64,000 nt of DNA from Qipengyuania huizhouensis (GCF_019711635.1 NZ_JAIGNT010000001.1:430280-494279), one strand, 5' to 3'; positions 1-9,111 are shown, counted from the first letter of the stretch. The notes: generated by a model not told the origin, from the letters alone. Program-made: numbers and translations.

Positions 1-115
1 CGGCGGCGCGCAACACGTCGGGATCGGCCGTAACCTTCACCTGCGCCCCTACCTTGCGCAGCGCGTTCTCGACCGAGTGCAGATTGCCCGCGCCGTAATC
101 GACCAGCGCGATCAC
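1..115 (-). CDS. hisH: Imidazole glycerol phosphate synthase subunit HisH (N-terminal part, cut by window edge)
   Basis: Only the first 38 codons are present; the gene runs off the left end. The translation carries the [10 protein letters not shown] signature that opens HisH, the glutamine amidotransferase that supplies ammonia to HisF in histidine biosynthesis. The start is taken as GTG at 115 because it places this signature at the usual distance from the N-terminus; another in-frame GTG at 124 would overlap hisB. The hisB stop lies one base upstream, so the two genes are almost certainly co-transcribed and translationally linked. The catalytic Cys-His-Glu triad lies outside the window and cannot be checked. 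Confidence 0.9.
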   Translation of the reverse strand, partial: MIALVDYGAGNLHSVENALRKVGAQVKVTADPDVLRAA

Positions 116-116
116 T

Positions 117-710
117 TCACCCACCGAGCTGTCCCTTGGTGCTGGGGATCGCCCCGCCCTTGCGCGGATCGATTTCCACTGCGGCGCGCATGGCGCGGGC
201 GAAGCCCTTGTAAATGCTCTCGCAGATATGGTGGTTATTGGCGCCGTAGAGCAATTCGACATGCAGCGTCAGCCCGCAGGTCTGCGCGATGGAATGGAAC
301 CAGTGCTCGATCAGCTCGGTATCCCATTCGCCCAGCTTTTCCTGGCTGAAGCCCGCCCGCCAGACGAGATAGGGCCGCCCGGAAATATCGAGCGCCACAC
401 GCGCCAGCGTTTCGTCCATCGGCGAATAGGCACTGCCGTAACGCGCAATCCCGCCCTTGTCGCCCAGCGCCTGCGCCAGCGCCTGTCCCAGGGCCAGCGC
501 GCTGTCCTCGGTCGTGTGATGCTGGTCGACATGGAGATCACCATCGACCTTCATCGTTACGTCGATCAGCGAATGCCTGGAAAACTGCTCGACCATGTGA
601 TCGAGGAAACCGATCCCGGTGGAAATGTCATAGGCACCCGTCCCGTCAAGGTCGACTTCGACCAGGATGTGCGTTTCCGCGGTGTTTCTTTCGATACGGC
701 CTGTTCGCAT
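117..710 (-). CDS. hisB: Imidazoleglycerol-phosphate dehydratase HisB
   Basis: This 197-aa protein has the normal length of the monofunctional HisB dehydratase, which converts imidazole glycerol phosphate to imidazole acetol phosphate in histidine biosynthesis. The metal-binding signatures are visible: GFLDHM at residues 34-39, DQHHTTED at 62-69, and the second His-rich motif around HH at 160-161, followed by the Lys-Gly-rich C-terminus. These histidines coordinate the two manganese ions of the 24-meric enzyme. There is no fused phosphatase domain, unlike enterobacterial HisB. It is followed immediately by hisH and diverges from sspB across a short intergenic region. Confidence 0.97.
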   Translation of the reverse strand: MRTGRIERNTAETHILVEVDLDGTGAYDISTGIGFLDHMVEQFSRHSLIDVTMKVDGDLHVDQHHTTEDSALALGQALAQALGDKGGIARYGSAYSPMDETLARVALDISGRPYLVWRAGFSQEKLGEWDTELIEHWFHSIAQTCGLTLHVELLYGANNHHICESIYKGFARAMRAAVEIDPRKGGAIPSTKGQLGG

Positions 711-824
711 AGCGCCTGCCTATAGGCGCCAGTGTGGGCGGCGCAAGAAATAGCCGCTATTCGCAGGGTAAAGACAGGCTTAAACCGCTTGACCACGGCA
801 TCGTGCGGTTCCACCTAGGAAAGC

Positions 825-1325
825 ATGAGCGAAGACACGCCAGACAGCCTTATTCCCTATGACACCATCGTGCAGGAGGCCCTGCGCGCAGTGGTTGGCC
901 GGGTACTGGGCGAAATCGAGCAAAGTGGCAGCGAACTGCCCGGTGCGCACCATTTCTACATCACCTTCAAGACACACGCGCCGGGGGTTTCGATCCCCGC
1001 CAGCCTACGCGAGCGGTTTCCCGACGAAATGACCATAGTGCTGCAGAACAAGTTCTGGGATTTGAACGTGCGCGAAGACGGCTTCTCGGTCGGCCTGTCC
1101 TTCAACCAGATCCCATCGCAACTCGACATTCCCTATTCCGCAATCACGCAATTCGTCGATCCGGCGGTGGATTTCGGCCTGCAGTTCCAGGCGACCGTCG
1201 CCGACATGGCTCCCGCCGCGACCGAAGAGGCCGGGAATGACGAGGAACAGGGTCGCCAGGCACCCGTTGCAGGTGTGGAAGACGGCTCGAATGTCGTCTC
1301 GGTCGATTTCGGCCGGAAGAAGTAG
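825..1325 (+). CDS. sspB: SspB family ClpXP proteolytic adaptor (alphaproteobacterial type)
   Basis: The 166-aa product matches the alphaproteobacterial SspB family. These adaptors bind ssrA-tagged or other substrates and deliver them to ClpX for degradation. The conserved N-terminal fold (about residues 10-130) includes the HHFYITF and FPDEMTIVLQN segments typical of the family. The C-terminal 35 residues are acidic and probably flexible, ending in a short segment (VVSVDFGRKK) that would correspond to the ClpX-docking tail. The next gene begins 39 bases downstream on the same strand. The role in ssrA quality control is inferred from family membership. Confidence 0.9.
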   Translation: MSEDTPDSLIPYDTIVQEALRAVVGRVLGEIEQSGSELPGAHHFYITFKTHAPGVSIPASLRERFPDEMTIVLQNKFWDLNVREDGFSVGLSFNQIPSQLDIPYSAITQFVDPAVDFGLQFQATVADMAPAATEEAGNDEEQGRQAPVAGVEDGSNVVSVDFGRKK

Positions 1326-1364
1326 AGGCGCGGGGGCTGATCTGCGCCGGAAGGTGCACAGGGA

Positions 1365-1778
1365 ATGGTTAGACACGTCAAGGAAATGGGTGCAGATCTC
1401 GTGGAGAATACGCGCGAGGCGACAGGTGGTCGCGAGGAAAATGTACCCGGCCCGTCGACCAATCCCATGACCAACATCCTGCTGGCGGATCTGATGATCC
1501 GCGCGGGGTCATACGTTATGCGCGATGCAATCGAGCGCGGAATGCTTCGCGGGCGCTACGGACGCGAAACGGCGCGAGAGATGATCAAGAACAAGTCGCT
1601 CGGCCAGCAGGCGATCAGCTTCGCACTCGCCAAGGTGGCGACACGCAGTCTGCCCGGCGCATTGCTGGTGGGCGGCGGTGCGCTCGCCAAGACGATCTTC
1701 GACCGCAGCCAGAAGCGAAGAAAATCGCGCCGCAAAGGCGATCGTGCCCTGATCGAACAGGCCCATTCGGACGAGTAG
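1365..1778 (+). CDS. Conserved hypothetical protein
   Basis: No family is recognised for this 137-aa protein. It has a hydrophilic N-terminus, a moderately hydrophobic central segment (about residues 80-105, Gly/Ala/Leu-rich) that might associate with the membrane, and a very basic tail rich in Arg and Lys. An internal ATG at 1467 is an alternative start and would remove a poorly conserved-looking leader. It lies between sspB and gmk with short spacers and the same orientation, so it is probably co-transcribed with them. Codon use resembles its neighbours, which supports a real gene. Confidence 0.65.
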   Translation: MVRHVKEMGADLVENTREATGGREENVPGPSTNPMTNILLADLMIRAGSYVMRDAIERGMLRGRYGRETAREMIKNKSLGQQAISFALAKVATRSLPGALLVGGGALAKTIFDRSQKRRKSRRKGDRALIEQAHSDE

Positions 1779-1815
1779 GCTTGATTTGAACGCGCCGCTT
1801 GGCCCAAAGGCGCGC

Positions 1816-2466
1816 ATGGCCGATTCCTCAGACAGTCACGACAACGCACTCGCCCGGCGCGGATTGATGTTCATCCTCTCCTCGCCCAGCGGGGCCGGGA
1901 AGACCACGATCAGCCGCATGCTGCTGGCTGCCGATCCGTCGATCAAACTATCCGTCAGCGTAACCACCCGCCCGCCGCGCCCGGGCGAAATCGACGGTGT
2001 GCATTACTTCTTCCTCGACGATGCCGCCTTCGACCGTATGGTGGAGGAAGACGATTTCTACGAATGGGCGCATGTCTTCGGCCACCGCTATGGCACACCC
2101 AAGGGCCATATCCGCAATGCGTTGAAGGAAGGGCAGGACTTCCTTTTCGACATCGACTGGCAGGGTACGCAGCAGCTCTACCAGAAGGACCAGCAGGACG
2201 TGGTACGCGTGTTCATCCTGCCGCCCAGCATCGCCGAACTCGAACGCCGTCTGCGTAGCCGGGCGACGGACAGCGAAGAAGTGGTGCAGGCCCGCATGGA
2301 ACGCGCCCGCGCCGAGATCAGCCACTGGGACGCCTATGACTATGTGGTAATCAACGAGGATGTGAACGATTGCTTCGCCAAGGTGCGCGAAATCCTCGAC
2401 GCCGAACGCATGAGGCGCCAGCGCCAGACAGGCCTGATCCCGTTCGTGCGAGAACTGATGGGGTAA
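1816..2466 (+). CDS. gmk: Guanylate kinase
   Basis: Guanylate kinase phosphorylates GMP to GDP with ATP, an essential step in guanine nucleotide supply. The 216-aa product shows the P-loop SSPSGAGKTT at residues 22-31, followed by the family segment SVTTRPPRPGEIDGVHYFF that binds GMP, and the DIDWQG motif. The start is set at ATG 1816. An in-frame TTG at 1786 would add ten unsupported residues, and an ATG at 1867 directly before the P-loop is a less likely alternative. The length fits the bacterial enzyme of about 205-220 aa. Confidence 0.96.
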   Translation: MADSSDSHDNALARRGLMFILSSPSGAGKTTISRMLLAADPSIKLSVSVTTRPPRPGEIDGVHYFFLDDAAFDRMVEEDDFYEWAHVFGHRYGTPKGHIRNALKEGQDFLFDIDWQGTQQLYQKDQQDVVRVFILPPSIAELERRLRSRATDSEEVVQARMERARAEISHWDAYDYVVINEDVNDCFAKVREILDAERMRRQRQTGLIPFVRELMG

Positions 2467-2675
2467 GCGGTTTGGTGTGAAGGCGAGTCGGGTAGCTAAC
2501 TACCCTTTTCGAATGCCCTGCCCTGCCGAGGCACCGTAAGCGGAAGCTTCTTGCCCTCAAAGGCCCCGACATCGGACCTCGGGATGCCGACTTCCCGCCA
2601 GCACTACGCGTTTTCTCTTAGCCGGCCTTTCCCGGACCATTCACCATAGTCTGGGATAAGTTAAGGATCGCCGCC
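2467..2675. other. Intergenic region between gmk and the PilZ gene
   Basis: About 210 bases without a convincing gene. The first half could hold a gmk terminator, but no strong stem followed by a T run is evident. The AGTTAAGGA stretch just before 2676 is a plausible ribosome binding site for the PilZ gene. No repeat or riboswitch was recognised. Confidence 0.4.
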
Positions 2676-3266
2676 ATGGAAAACTCACTCGCCCCTCGGG
2701 ATATGTCGCAAGACTACGAGCGCTCGCATCAGCGCAAGGCGATGTTCGTTACTGCGAACCTGTCTTCGTCTGGGATGACCGGCAATGTGCGTGTGCGCAA
2801 CATTTCGGATTCCGGAGCTCTGATTGAAGCCGACACCTTGCCGCCGGTGGGCGAACGCGTGAAGCTGCGCAAAGGCGAGCTAAGTGCAACCGGCACCATA
2901 ATCCGCCGCGAAGGCAAGCAAGCAGGGATCCGTTTCGAGCGCCTCGTGAACGCGATCGACTGGTTGCCGAACAAGGCACACTCGCAATTGATGGTCGACA
3001 TCGCTTTCGAAACGATCAAACCCCGTTTCGAGGGCGGCCCTCCCACCGCCAACGCTGCGGCGAATGCGCGCGCAGAGGCAATAGCCTTGCCGTCCAGCCC
3101 AGCCACGCGAGACGAACTGGAAGGCATCGCCGATATGCTCGATGCGCTGGCGGACCGGATGAGCGAAGACCCGGTGATCCTTGCAAGCTATCTCGACAAG
3201 CTACAAGTGCTCGACATCGCCTCACAAAAACTGCGCAAGGTTGGACGCAACCTACCTGATCGCTAA
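2676..3266 (+). CDS. PilZ domain-containing protein
   Basis: The 196-aa protein has an N-terminal PilZ domain (about residues 15-105). PilZ domains bind cyclic di-GMP through an RxxxR motif and a later (D/N)xSxxG motif. The second is seen as NISDSG near residues 42-47, while the first appears only as an Arg-rich stretch (ERSHQRK), so c-di-GMP binding is plausible but not certain. The C-terminal 70 residues are helical and unassigned. A good ribosome binding site precedes the ATG, and the gene stands alone. A role in motility, adhesion or envelope control is inferred from the family only. Confidence 0.85.
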   Translation: MENSLAPRDMSQDYERSHQRKAMFVTANLSSSGMTGNVRVRNISDSGALIEADTLPPVGERVKLRKGELSATGTIIRREGKQAGIRFERLVNAIDWLPNKAHSQLMVDIAFETIKPRFEGGPPTANAAANARAEAIALPSSPATRDELEGIADMLDALADRMSEDPVILASYLDKLQVLDIASQKLRKVGRNLPDR

Positions 3267-3389
3267 CTGGTTACGAACTCTCTGCCACCAGCCACATCCC
3301 GCGGCACAATCACCCCTAATGCGCTCTGCGGCCAGAAAACTCGAGTCAGCGAGACACCGCCTCTCAACAGACAGGAATGCAGCGCGGAG

Positions 3390-4196
3390 CTACCTTCCGC
3401 CCGCCGGATCAGCGAAATGCGTGGGCAGGTGAGCGTTGACGATACCGCCGTCGACCGCGATCGTTTCGCCTACGGTATAGTCGCCCGCACGGCTGGCGAG
3501 ATAGACGCAGCTGCCGCCCATATCGAACTTGTCGCCCACGCGCTTGTTCGGGATGCCCTGAGCGCTGGCCTCGGCATGGTCGCGCGCGACCTTGTTCATA
3601 TTGCTCGGGAATGCGCCCGGAGCGATGCCGGTGACATAGACGTGGTCCTGCACCAGCCGCGCGGCCATGCGGCGCGTAAGGTGGATCAGCGCCGCCTTGC
3701 TGGCCTGGTAGGAATAGGTCTCCCAAGGGTTGATACGCAGGCCGTCGATGCTGGCAATGTTGATCACCTTGCCGGGCTTGTCCTGGCTGGCATTGGCGGT
3801 GAGGAGCTTGTGCAGTTTCTGCGTCAGGAAGAAGGGCGTCTTGACGTTGAGGTCCATGACCTTGTCCCAGCCCTCTTCCGGGAAGTCGAGATAATCCGCA
3901 CCCCAGGCCGCGCCGGCATTGTTGACGAGGATGTCGAGGTGGGATTCCTTCGCGGAAATCTCGGCCACCAGTTCATCGATGCCTTCCAGCGTCGAGATAT
4001 CGCCCTGGATCGGAACGACCTTGTCGCCCAGTTCTTCGGCAGTTTCGTGCAGTTCGCCGCCCTTGCGCGCGGTGATATAGACCCGCTCTGCGCCCGCGGC
4101 GAGAAAGCCCTCCACGATCATGCGGCCGATGCCGCGGCTGCCGCCGGTAACGAGGGCAATGCGCCCCTTGAGGCTGAACATGTCTTCGAGGTTCAT
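3390..4196 (-). CDS. SDR family NAD(P)-dependent oxidoreductase
   Basis: This classical short-chain dehydrogenase/reductase has 268 aa. The cofactor-binding TGGSRGIG is at residues 17-24, NNAG at 92-95, the catalytic Ser at 149 and the YxxxK pair at Tyr163/Lys167. The Arg after the first glycines in the cofactor loop is often linked with NADP(H) preference, which is an inference here. It is the last gene of a minus-strand operon after two acyl-CoA dehydrogenases, with 14 bases to the preceding gene. It probably oxidises or reduces a hydroxyacyl or ketoacyl intermediate of the same pathway; the exact substrate is unknown. Confidence 0.9.
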   Translation of the reverse strand: MNLEDMFSLKGRIALVTGGSRGIGRMIVEGFLAAGAERVYITARKGGELHETAEELGDKVVPIQGDISTLEGIDELVAEISAKESHLDILVNNAGAAWGADYLDFPEEGWDKVMDLNVKTPFFLTQKLHKLLTANASQDKPGKVINIASIDGLRINPWETYSYQASKAALIHLTRRMAARLVQDHVYVTGIAPGAFPSNMNKVARDHAEASAQGIPNKRVGDKFDMGGSCVYLASRAGDYTVGETIAVDGGIVNAHLPTHFADPAGGR

Positions 4197-4210
4197 ATCG
4201 TCTCTCCCGC

Positions 4211-5350
4211 TCAGTAGCCGCTCATTTCGGCGACACGGCCCGCGTGGTAATATTGGTCGCCGAGGAATTCCTGCAGCGCCCGGTCGCGTTTCATGTAGAG
4301 GCCGATGTCGTATTCGTCGGTCATGCCGATGCCGCCGTGCATCTGCACGCCTTCCTTGACCGCAAGGCCGGCCGCCTTGGCGACCTTGGCCTTGGCCACG
4401 CTTGCCATGAGGTCCGCCTTTTCGCTGCCGCCATCGAGCAGCTGGGCCGCCTTGATGGTGACAGCGCGGGCGATCTCGACTTCGGAATAGAGATGCGCGG
4501 CGCGGTGCTGCAGCGCCTGGAATTCACCGATCAGCTTGCCGAACTGCTTGCGCTGCTTGAGGTAGTCGACGGTCATGTCCATCGCGCCCTGCGCCACACC
4601 CACGCCTTCGGCTGCCGCACCCACGCGGCCCGCCATGAGCATGGCATTGAGCACTTCACGCCCGCCGTCGACTTCGCCGATCACGGCATCGCCATCGAGT
4701 TCGACACCGTCGAAGGTGACATGGCTGGCCATCGAGCTGTCGACCAGCCGGACGCTGTCATGGCTCATGCCGCTGGCATCCTGCGGCACGGCGAACAGCG
4801 TGATGCCGTCCGCATCGCTGTCGCTGCCCGAAGTGCGCGCGGCAACCACGATCATCTCGCTGCTGGCGCCATAGACCACGAAATCCTTCTTGCCCGACAG
4901 GCGGAAGCCGTTGCCCGATTTCTCCGCCTTGCAGGCGATGGTTTCGGGGCGATGCTTCGCGCCTTCGTCGATAGCGACCGAATAGACCTTCTCGCCTTCG
5001 ATCAGGCCGGGTAGCCAGCGCCCCCGGACATCGTCGCTGCCGTGCTTGAGCGCGGTAGCCGCCAGCACGGAGGAGGACAGGAACGGCGAGGGCGTAAGGT
5101 TGCGCCCGATCTGTTCGAGCACGATCCCCGCCTCAACATGGCCCATGCCGAGCCCGCCGTCGTCTTCGTCCACCAGCATTCCGGTGAAACCCATTTCGGC
5201 GAACTGCTTCCACAATCCGTGGCCGAAGCCGTCCTTGCAATCGCGGTCGCGCCAGTGGCGCAGCTGCTTCGCAATCGCGCCTTCTTCGGCCATGAACTGC
5301 TGTGCACTTTCGGCGAGCATCGCCTGGTCTTCGTCGTAATAAAGGGGCAT
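4211..5350 (-). CDS. Acyl-CoA dehydrogenase family protein (subunit-type, paired with the next gene)
   Basis: A 379-aa acyl-CoA dehydrogenase family flavoprotein. The C-terminal FAD-contact segment MHGGIGMTDEYD and the helical C-terminal bundle are visible. It sits three bases downstream of another acyl-CoA dehydrogenase gene of different sequence (5354-6535). Adjacent unlike pairs of this kind often form alpha2beta2 heterotetramers in steroid and branched side-chain degradation, where only one subunit carries the catalytic Glu. Whether this one is the non-catalytic partner cannot be settled by eye. Co-transcription with the flanking dehydrogenase and SDR is very likely. Confidence 0.9.
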   Translation of the reverse strand: MPLYYDEDQAMLAESAQQFMAEEGAIAKQLRHWRDRDCKDGFGHGLWKQFAEMGFTGMLVDEDDGGLGMGHVEAGIVLEQIGRNLTPSPFLSSSVLAATALKHGSDDVRGRWLPGLIEGEKVYSVAIDEGAKHRPETIACKAEKSGNGFRLSGKKDFVVYGASSEMIVVAARTSGSDSDADGITLFAVPQDASGMSHDSVRLVDSSMASHVTFDGVELDGDAVIGEVDGGREVLNAMLMAGRVGAAAEGVGVAQGAMDMTVDYLKQRKQFGKLIGEFQALQHRAAHLYSEVEIARAVTIKAAQLLDGGSEKADLMASVAKAKVAKAAGLAVKEGVQMHGGIGMTDEYDIGLYMKRDRALQEFLGDQYYHAGRVAEMSGY

Positions 5351-5353
5351 CGA

Positions 5354-6535
5354 TCAGGCTCCCGGTAGGTCGAGGATACGTTTCGAGATGACGTTGAGCA
5401 TGACTTCGCTCGTGCCGCCCTCGATCGAATTGGCCTTGGTGCGCAGCCAGTTGCGCGACGGCTTGCCGCCGGATGTTTCCTCGCTCTCCCATTCGAGAGC
5501 GCGGCTGCCGCCCGCTGCCATCATCAGTTCGTGCCGTCGCTTGTTCAGCTCGGTCCCGACATATTTCATCATGTTCGGCTGCGCGGGATGCGCCTTGCCG
5601 ACCTTGAGTTCGTCGAGGAACTTCTCGCCCATCGCGGCATAGGAAAGCGCATCGACATCGAACTGCGCCAGCTCTGCGCGCAGCACCGGATCGAGTTCGC
5701 CAGCATTGCGCTTCATCGCCGCGCCAATGGCTGCGGTGCGGTCACCGCCGCCCGCGCCCGAGATCATCTCGCGTTCGTGGCCCAGCAGGTATTTCGCAAC
5801 GTCCCAGCCGCGATTGATCTCGCCGACATAAGCGGGAATGTCCTCGCCATAGCTCTTGGGCACCTTCACATCGTCGAAGAAGGTCTCGCAAAACGGGCTG
5901 TTGCCGCTGATCAGCTTGATCGGCTTGGTGCTGACGCCCTCGCCCGCCATGTCGAACAGCATGAAGGTGATGCCCTGGTACTTGTTCTGCTTGTCGGTGC
6001 GCACGAGGCAGAAAATCCAGTCGGCCTCGTCGGCATAGGAGGTCCAGATCTTCTGGCCGTTGACGATCCAGTGATCGCCCTTGTCCTCGCCGAAAGTCTG
6101 CATCGAGACGAGGTCTGAACCGCTGCCCGGTTCGGAATAGCCCTGGCACCAGCGGATTTCGCCATTGGCGATCTCGTTGAGGAATCTCTGCTTCTGGCCT
6201 TCCGTGCCGAAGTGGAGCAGCGCCGGGCCGAGCATCCAGATACCAAAGCTGGACAGGGGCGGGCGCGCACCGATGCGGGCCATTTCCTGGCGCAGAATCT
6301 TGCCCTCTGCGGGGTTCAATCCGGCACCGCCATATTCCTTGGGCCATTCGGGAACGGTATAGCCCTTGTCCCGGCAGGCTTCGAACCATGCCTTCTGGGC
6401 ATCGTTCTTGAACTTGGCATTGCGGCCGCCCCAATAGACGTCGCCCTCGTCACGAACGGCCTCGCGCATTTCGGGGGGACAATTGGCTTCGAGCCATTCG
6501 CGCGTTTCGGCGCGGAAGCTTTCCAGATCGGACAT
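5354..6535 (-). CDS. Acyl-CoA dehydrogenase family protein
   Basis: The 393-aa product has the three-part acyl-CoA dehydrogenase fold. FAD and substrate motifs are clear: GYSEPGSGSDL in the middle domain, NGQKIWTSYADEAD, and a C-terminal EGGTSEVMLNVISKRIL that matches the region carrying the catalytic base in FadE-type enzymes. It is the first gene of a three-gene minus-strand operon and diverges from an SDR gene at 6706. With its neighbour it is a candidate heteromeric acyl-CoA dehydrogenase acting on an unusual (branched, cyclic or sterol-derived) acyl-CoA; that substrate class is inferred from the gene pairing. Confidence 0.92.
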   Translation of the reverse strand: MSDLESFRAETREWLEANCPPEMREAVRDEGDVYWGGRNAKFKNDAQKAWFEACRDKGYTVPEWPKEYGGAGLNPAEGKILRQEMARIGARPPLSSFGIWMLGPALLHFGTEGQKQRFLNEIANGEIRWCQGYSEPGSGSDLVSMQTFGEDKGDHWIVNGQKIWTSYADEADWIFCLVRTDKQNKYQGITFMLFDMAGEGVSTKPIKLISGNSPFCETFFDDVKVPKSYGEDIPAYVGEINRGWDVAKYLLGHEREMISGAGGGDRTAAIGAAMKRNAGELDPVLRAELAQFDVDALSYAAMGEKFLDELKVGKAHPAQPNMMKYVGTELNKRRHELMMAAGGSRALEWESEETSGGKPSRNWLRTKANSIEGGTSEVMLNVISKRILDLPGA

Positions 6536-6705
6536 GACCGACTCCTCTCTCAGATCTCTTCGGTTGACGTTTACGTTAGGGTGATTCGCAGCCTTCCCGC
6601 AAGGGCGATGATGAGGAAGCGCAATGCCGTAGCGTCAGGCGGTTTGCGTTGACGTAAGGTGCGGCTCGCCTAAGCTTGAGACCAAGGATTTCTGGGAGAA
6701 AGACG
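6536..6705. promoter_or_regulatory. Divergent promoter region between the two acyl-CoA catabolic operons
   Basis: This 170-bp region separates the starts of the minus-strand acyl-CoA dehydrogenase operon and the plus-strand SDR/MFS operon, so it must contain promoters for both. The motif TTGACGTTTACG near 6563 and the related TTGCGTTGACGTAAGG near 6645 share TTGACG-type half-sites with TTACG/GTAAG, and could be operator sequences for a common regulator. No regulator gene is adjacent. The assignment is inferred from gene arrangement and by-eye motif similarity. Confidence 0.4.
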
Positions 6706-7557
6706 ATGCGATTCACGGGCAAGACCGTGGTGATAACCGGTGCGGCATCCGGTATCGGAGCCGAGACCGCGCGCCTGTTCGCCGGCGAGGGCGCGACCGT
6801 ATTTGCCTCCGATATAGACGATGCGGGCGGAAAGGCGCTCGAACAGGAAACCGATGGCGACATCCGCTATCGCCACTGCGACGTCAGTTCGATCGAGGAT
6901 ATCCGCAAGCTGATGGACGGGGCCGCCGAAGAAACCGGCGGCATCGACGTGGTCTTCAACAATGCGGGTGCTGGCGGCGCACGCCCCGGGATCGACGAGA
7001 TCGAACCCGACGAGTGGGATCGCACGATGGACCTGCTGCTACGCTCCGTCGCGATGGGCATCCGTTATGCCGTTCCGCACATGAAGCACCACAAGGGCGC
7101 AAGTATCATCAACGTGTCGAGCGTGGCGGCGGTCGGACCCGGCTATTCTCCTACCGCCTATGCCGTGGCCAAGGCAGGTGTCCTGCACCTCACCAAATGC
7201 GCCGCGACCGATCTTGCGAGGCACGGCATCCGGGTGAACGCCGTGCAGCCCGGCTTCATCAACACCAACATCTTCACCGCCTCGCTCGACATTCCCGAAG
7301 AGATGGCCCGTACGGCCAAGGCGGCAATTGCGCAGATGTCGTCCAATGCCCAGCCGGTGGCCCGCGGAGGCCAACCGCGCGACATCGCCGAAGCGGTCGC
7401 CTTTCTGGCCAGCGATGCGGCCAGCTTCATGACCGGCACCTCCATGCTTGTCGACGGCGGGCTGACGATCGGCCCGCGGCACAGCTGGGATCCGGAAGTA
7501 CCGGGTCTGTTCGATACGCTCGATGCCATGCAGAAACAGGCACAGAGCAAGGCCTGA
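6706..7557 (+). CDS. SDR family oxidoreductase
   Basis: A 283-aa short-chain dehydrogenase with TGAASGIG at residues 11-18, an acidic residue at the end of the second strand (SDIDDA, about 35-40) suggesting NAD preference, NNAG at 85-88, Ser139 and Tyr152/Lys156. The start is ATG 6706, preceded by a strong GGGAGAA ribosome binding site; a TTG thirty bases upstream lacks such a site. The stop codon overlaps the next start as TGATG. It heads an operon for acyl-CoA breakdown, so a hydroxyacyl-CoA or secondary alcohol substrate is likely but unproven. Confidence 0.92.
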   Translation: MRFTGKTVVITGAASGIGAETARLFAGEGATVFASDIDDAGGKALEQETDGDIRYRHCDVSSIEDIRKLMDGAAEETGGIDVVFNNAGAGGARPGIDEIEPDEWDRTMDLLLRSVAMGIRYAVPHMKHHKGASIINVSSVAAVGPGYSPTAYAVAKAGVLHLTKCAATDLARHGIRVNAVQPGFINTNIFTASLDIPEEMARTAKAAIAQMSSNAQPVARGGQPRDIAEAVAFLASDAASFMTGTSMLVDGGLTIGPRHSWDPEVPGLFDTLDAMQKQAQSKA

Positions 7558-9029
7558 TGGCATTCATTGCCGGCCCCCTGCCCCAGCGGCTGAAACTGGT
7601 TCACGGATCGGGGGCAGTTGCATTCGGGATCAAGGATTCCGGTTTCAGCTTCTTCCTGCTGCCGTTCTACAACCTTGTACTGGGTGTCGATGCAGGCACG
7701 GTGGGCGCGGCGCTGGCGACGGCGCTGATCGTCGATGCGATGGTCGATCCGCTGATCGGCCATCTTTCCGACCGGACCTATACGCGCTGGGGGCGCCGCC
7801 TGCCCTGGCTCTATCTTGCCCCGATCCCGCTCGCTCTCTTGTGGACGCTGCTGTGGTCCCCGCCCTTCACCGGGACGCCGGGATATTGGGATATTCTCGC
7901 ATTGGCCGTGGGGGTTCGCCTCCTGCTCTCGGCCTGCGAAGTTCCATCGGTCAGCCTCGTCCCCGAGATTACGGACGATTACGACGACCGCACCACCCTG
8001 TTCCGCTATCGCTTCCTGTCCGGGTGGCTCGGCGGCCTGCTGATGATGGTCATGGCCTTCAGCGTATTCCTGCCCACGCCCGAAGCCCAGCTGCGACCGG
8101 AAGGCTATGCCGAATACGGGATTTTCGGAGCGGCCCTGATGGCACTGGCGGTAATCGGATCGGCGGCGGGCCAGCACAGCACCGTAGCCCACCTGCCCCC
8201 GCTGAAACCGCCGCCCTTCTCGCTGAGGGGCGCCTTCGCCGAGATTTTCGATGCTTTTCGGGAAAAGGCCTTCCTGATTTTCGCAGTAGGCGGTCTCGCC
8301 ATCTATGTAGCGCAGGGCATGACCTTTTCGATCACGCAATATGTCAATCTCTACGTCTGGCAGTTCTCCGAAACCGCCTTCATGTTCTACCCGGCGGTGC
8401 TGTTCCTCTCGGTGGTGCTCATGTTCCTCGTGGTCGGGCCGCTCCACCGTATGTGGGGTAAGCCGAAATCCGCCGCCGTCGGCGCACTGGCCGGCCTCGC
8501 TCTCTATTTCACCCCCCATGCCCTGCTGCTGGCGGGTTTGTGGCCGGAAACGGGGACGACGACCTCGACAGCCATACTCTTCGTCTTCCTGATCTTCGCC
8601 AATACGGCGAGCGTGATCTCGATCATCTCCGCCACATCGATGGTGGCGGAAATTGTCGAAGCCTTCGAAGAACGCACCGGCAAGCGGGCGGAAGGGACAT
8701 TCTATTCCGGAAACTGGCTGGTGCAGAAATGCGCGACCGGCGGCGGTATCCTGCTGACCAGCCTGATCGTCCAGTCCATCGATCTTGCTCCCGGCACGGC
8801 CCAGGCCGATGTTGCGCAGGGGACCGTGCGTCAACTGGTCTGGTTGTATATGATCACCTCGACCTTGCTGATGCTTGTTGCAGCATACTGGCTGAGCCGC
8901 TTCCCGATCACGCGCGAACAGCATGAAGCACGTGTCGCCGCGCGCAGATTGCGCGAAACAGGAAAGGAAGACGATCCGATCGGCGATGCCGTAAGGGCAG
9001 ATCCGGATGCCCACACGATTACACCGTGA
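7557..9029 (+). CDS. MFS / glycoside-pentoside-hexuronide-type transporter
   Basis: This 490-aa polytopic membrane protein has about 12 predicted helices. The early motif DPLIGHLSDRTYTRWGRRLPW matches the cytoplasmic loop signature of the GPH branch of the major facilitator superfamily (MelB-like sugar or organic acid symporters). The ATG overlaps the upstream SDR stop codon (TGATG), so translation is coupled and the start is well fixed. Its place inside an acyl-CoA catabolic operon suggests it imports the compound that the operon degrades; the substrate cannot be read from sequence. Confidence 0.88.
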   Translation: MAFIAGPLPQRLKLVHGSGAVAFGIKDSGFSFFLLPFYNLVLGVDAGTVGAALATALIVDAMVDPLIGHLSDRTYTRWGRRLPWLYLAPIPLALLWTLLWSPPFTGTPGYWDILALAVGVRLLLSACEVPSVSLVPEITDDYDDRTTLFRYRFLSGWLGGLLMMVMAFSVFLPTPEAQLRPEGYAEYGIFGAALMALAVIGSAAGQHSTVAHLPPLKPPPFSLRGAFAEIFDAFREKAFLIFAVGGLAIYVAQGMTFSITQYVNLYVWQFSETAFMFYPAVLFLSVVLMFLVVGPLHRMWGKPKSAAVGALAGLALYFTPHALLLAGLWPETGTTTSTAILFVFLIFANTASVISIISATSMVAEIVEAFEERTGKRAEGTFYSGNWLVQKCATGGGILLTSLIVQSIDLAPGTAQADVAQGTVRQLVWLYMITSTLLMLVAAYWLSRFPITREQHEARVAARRLRETGKEDDPIGDAVRADPDAHTITP

Positions 9030-9111
9030 ACCCTGCTTTACGGGACTTGGCGAGGCCCGAATGATCTGCCAGTTTCCGGAAGAAACCGATTTTGAAGAGA
9101 GGAATTAAGCG

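Noticed and set aside
7158..9014. A 618-codon minus-strand frame opposite the MFS gene
   Set aside because: The plus strand has a clear transporter with a coupled start; the antisense frame is a composition effect.
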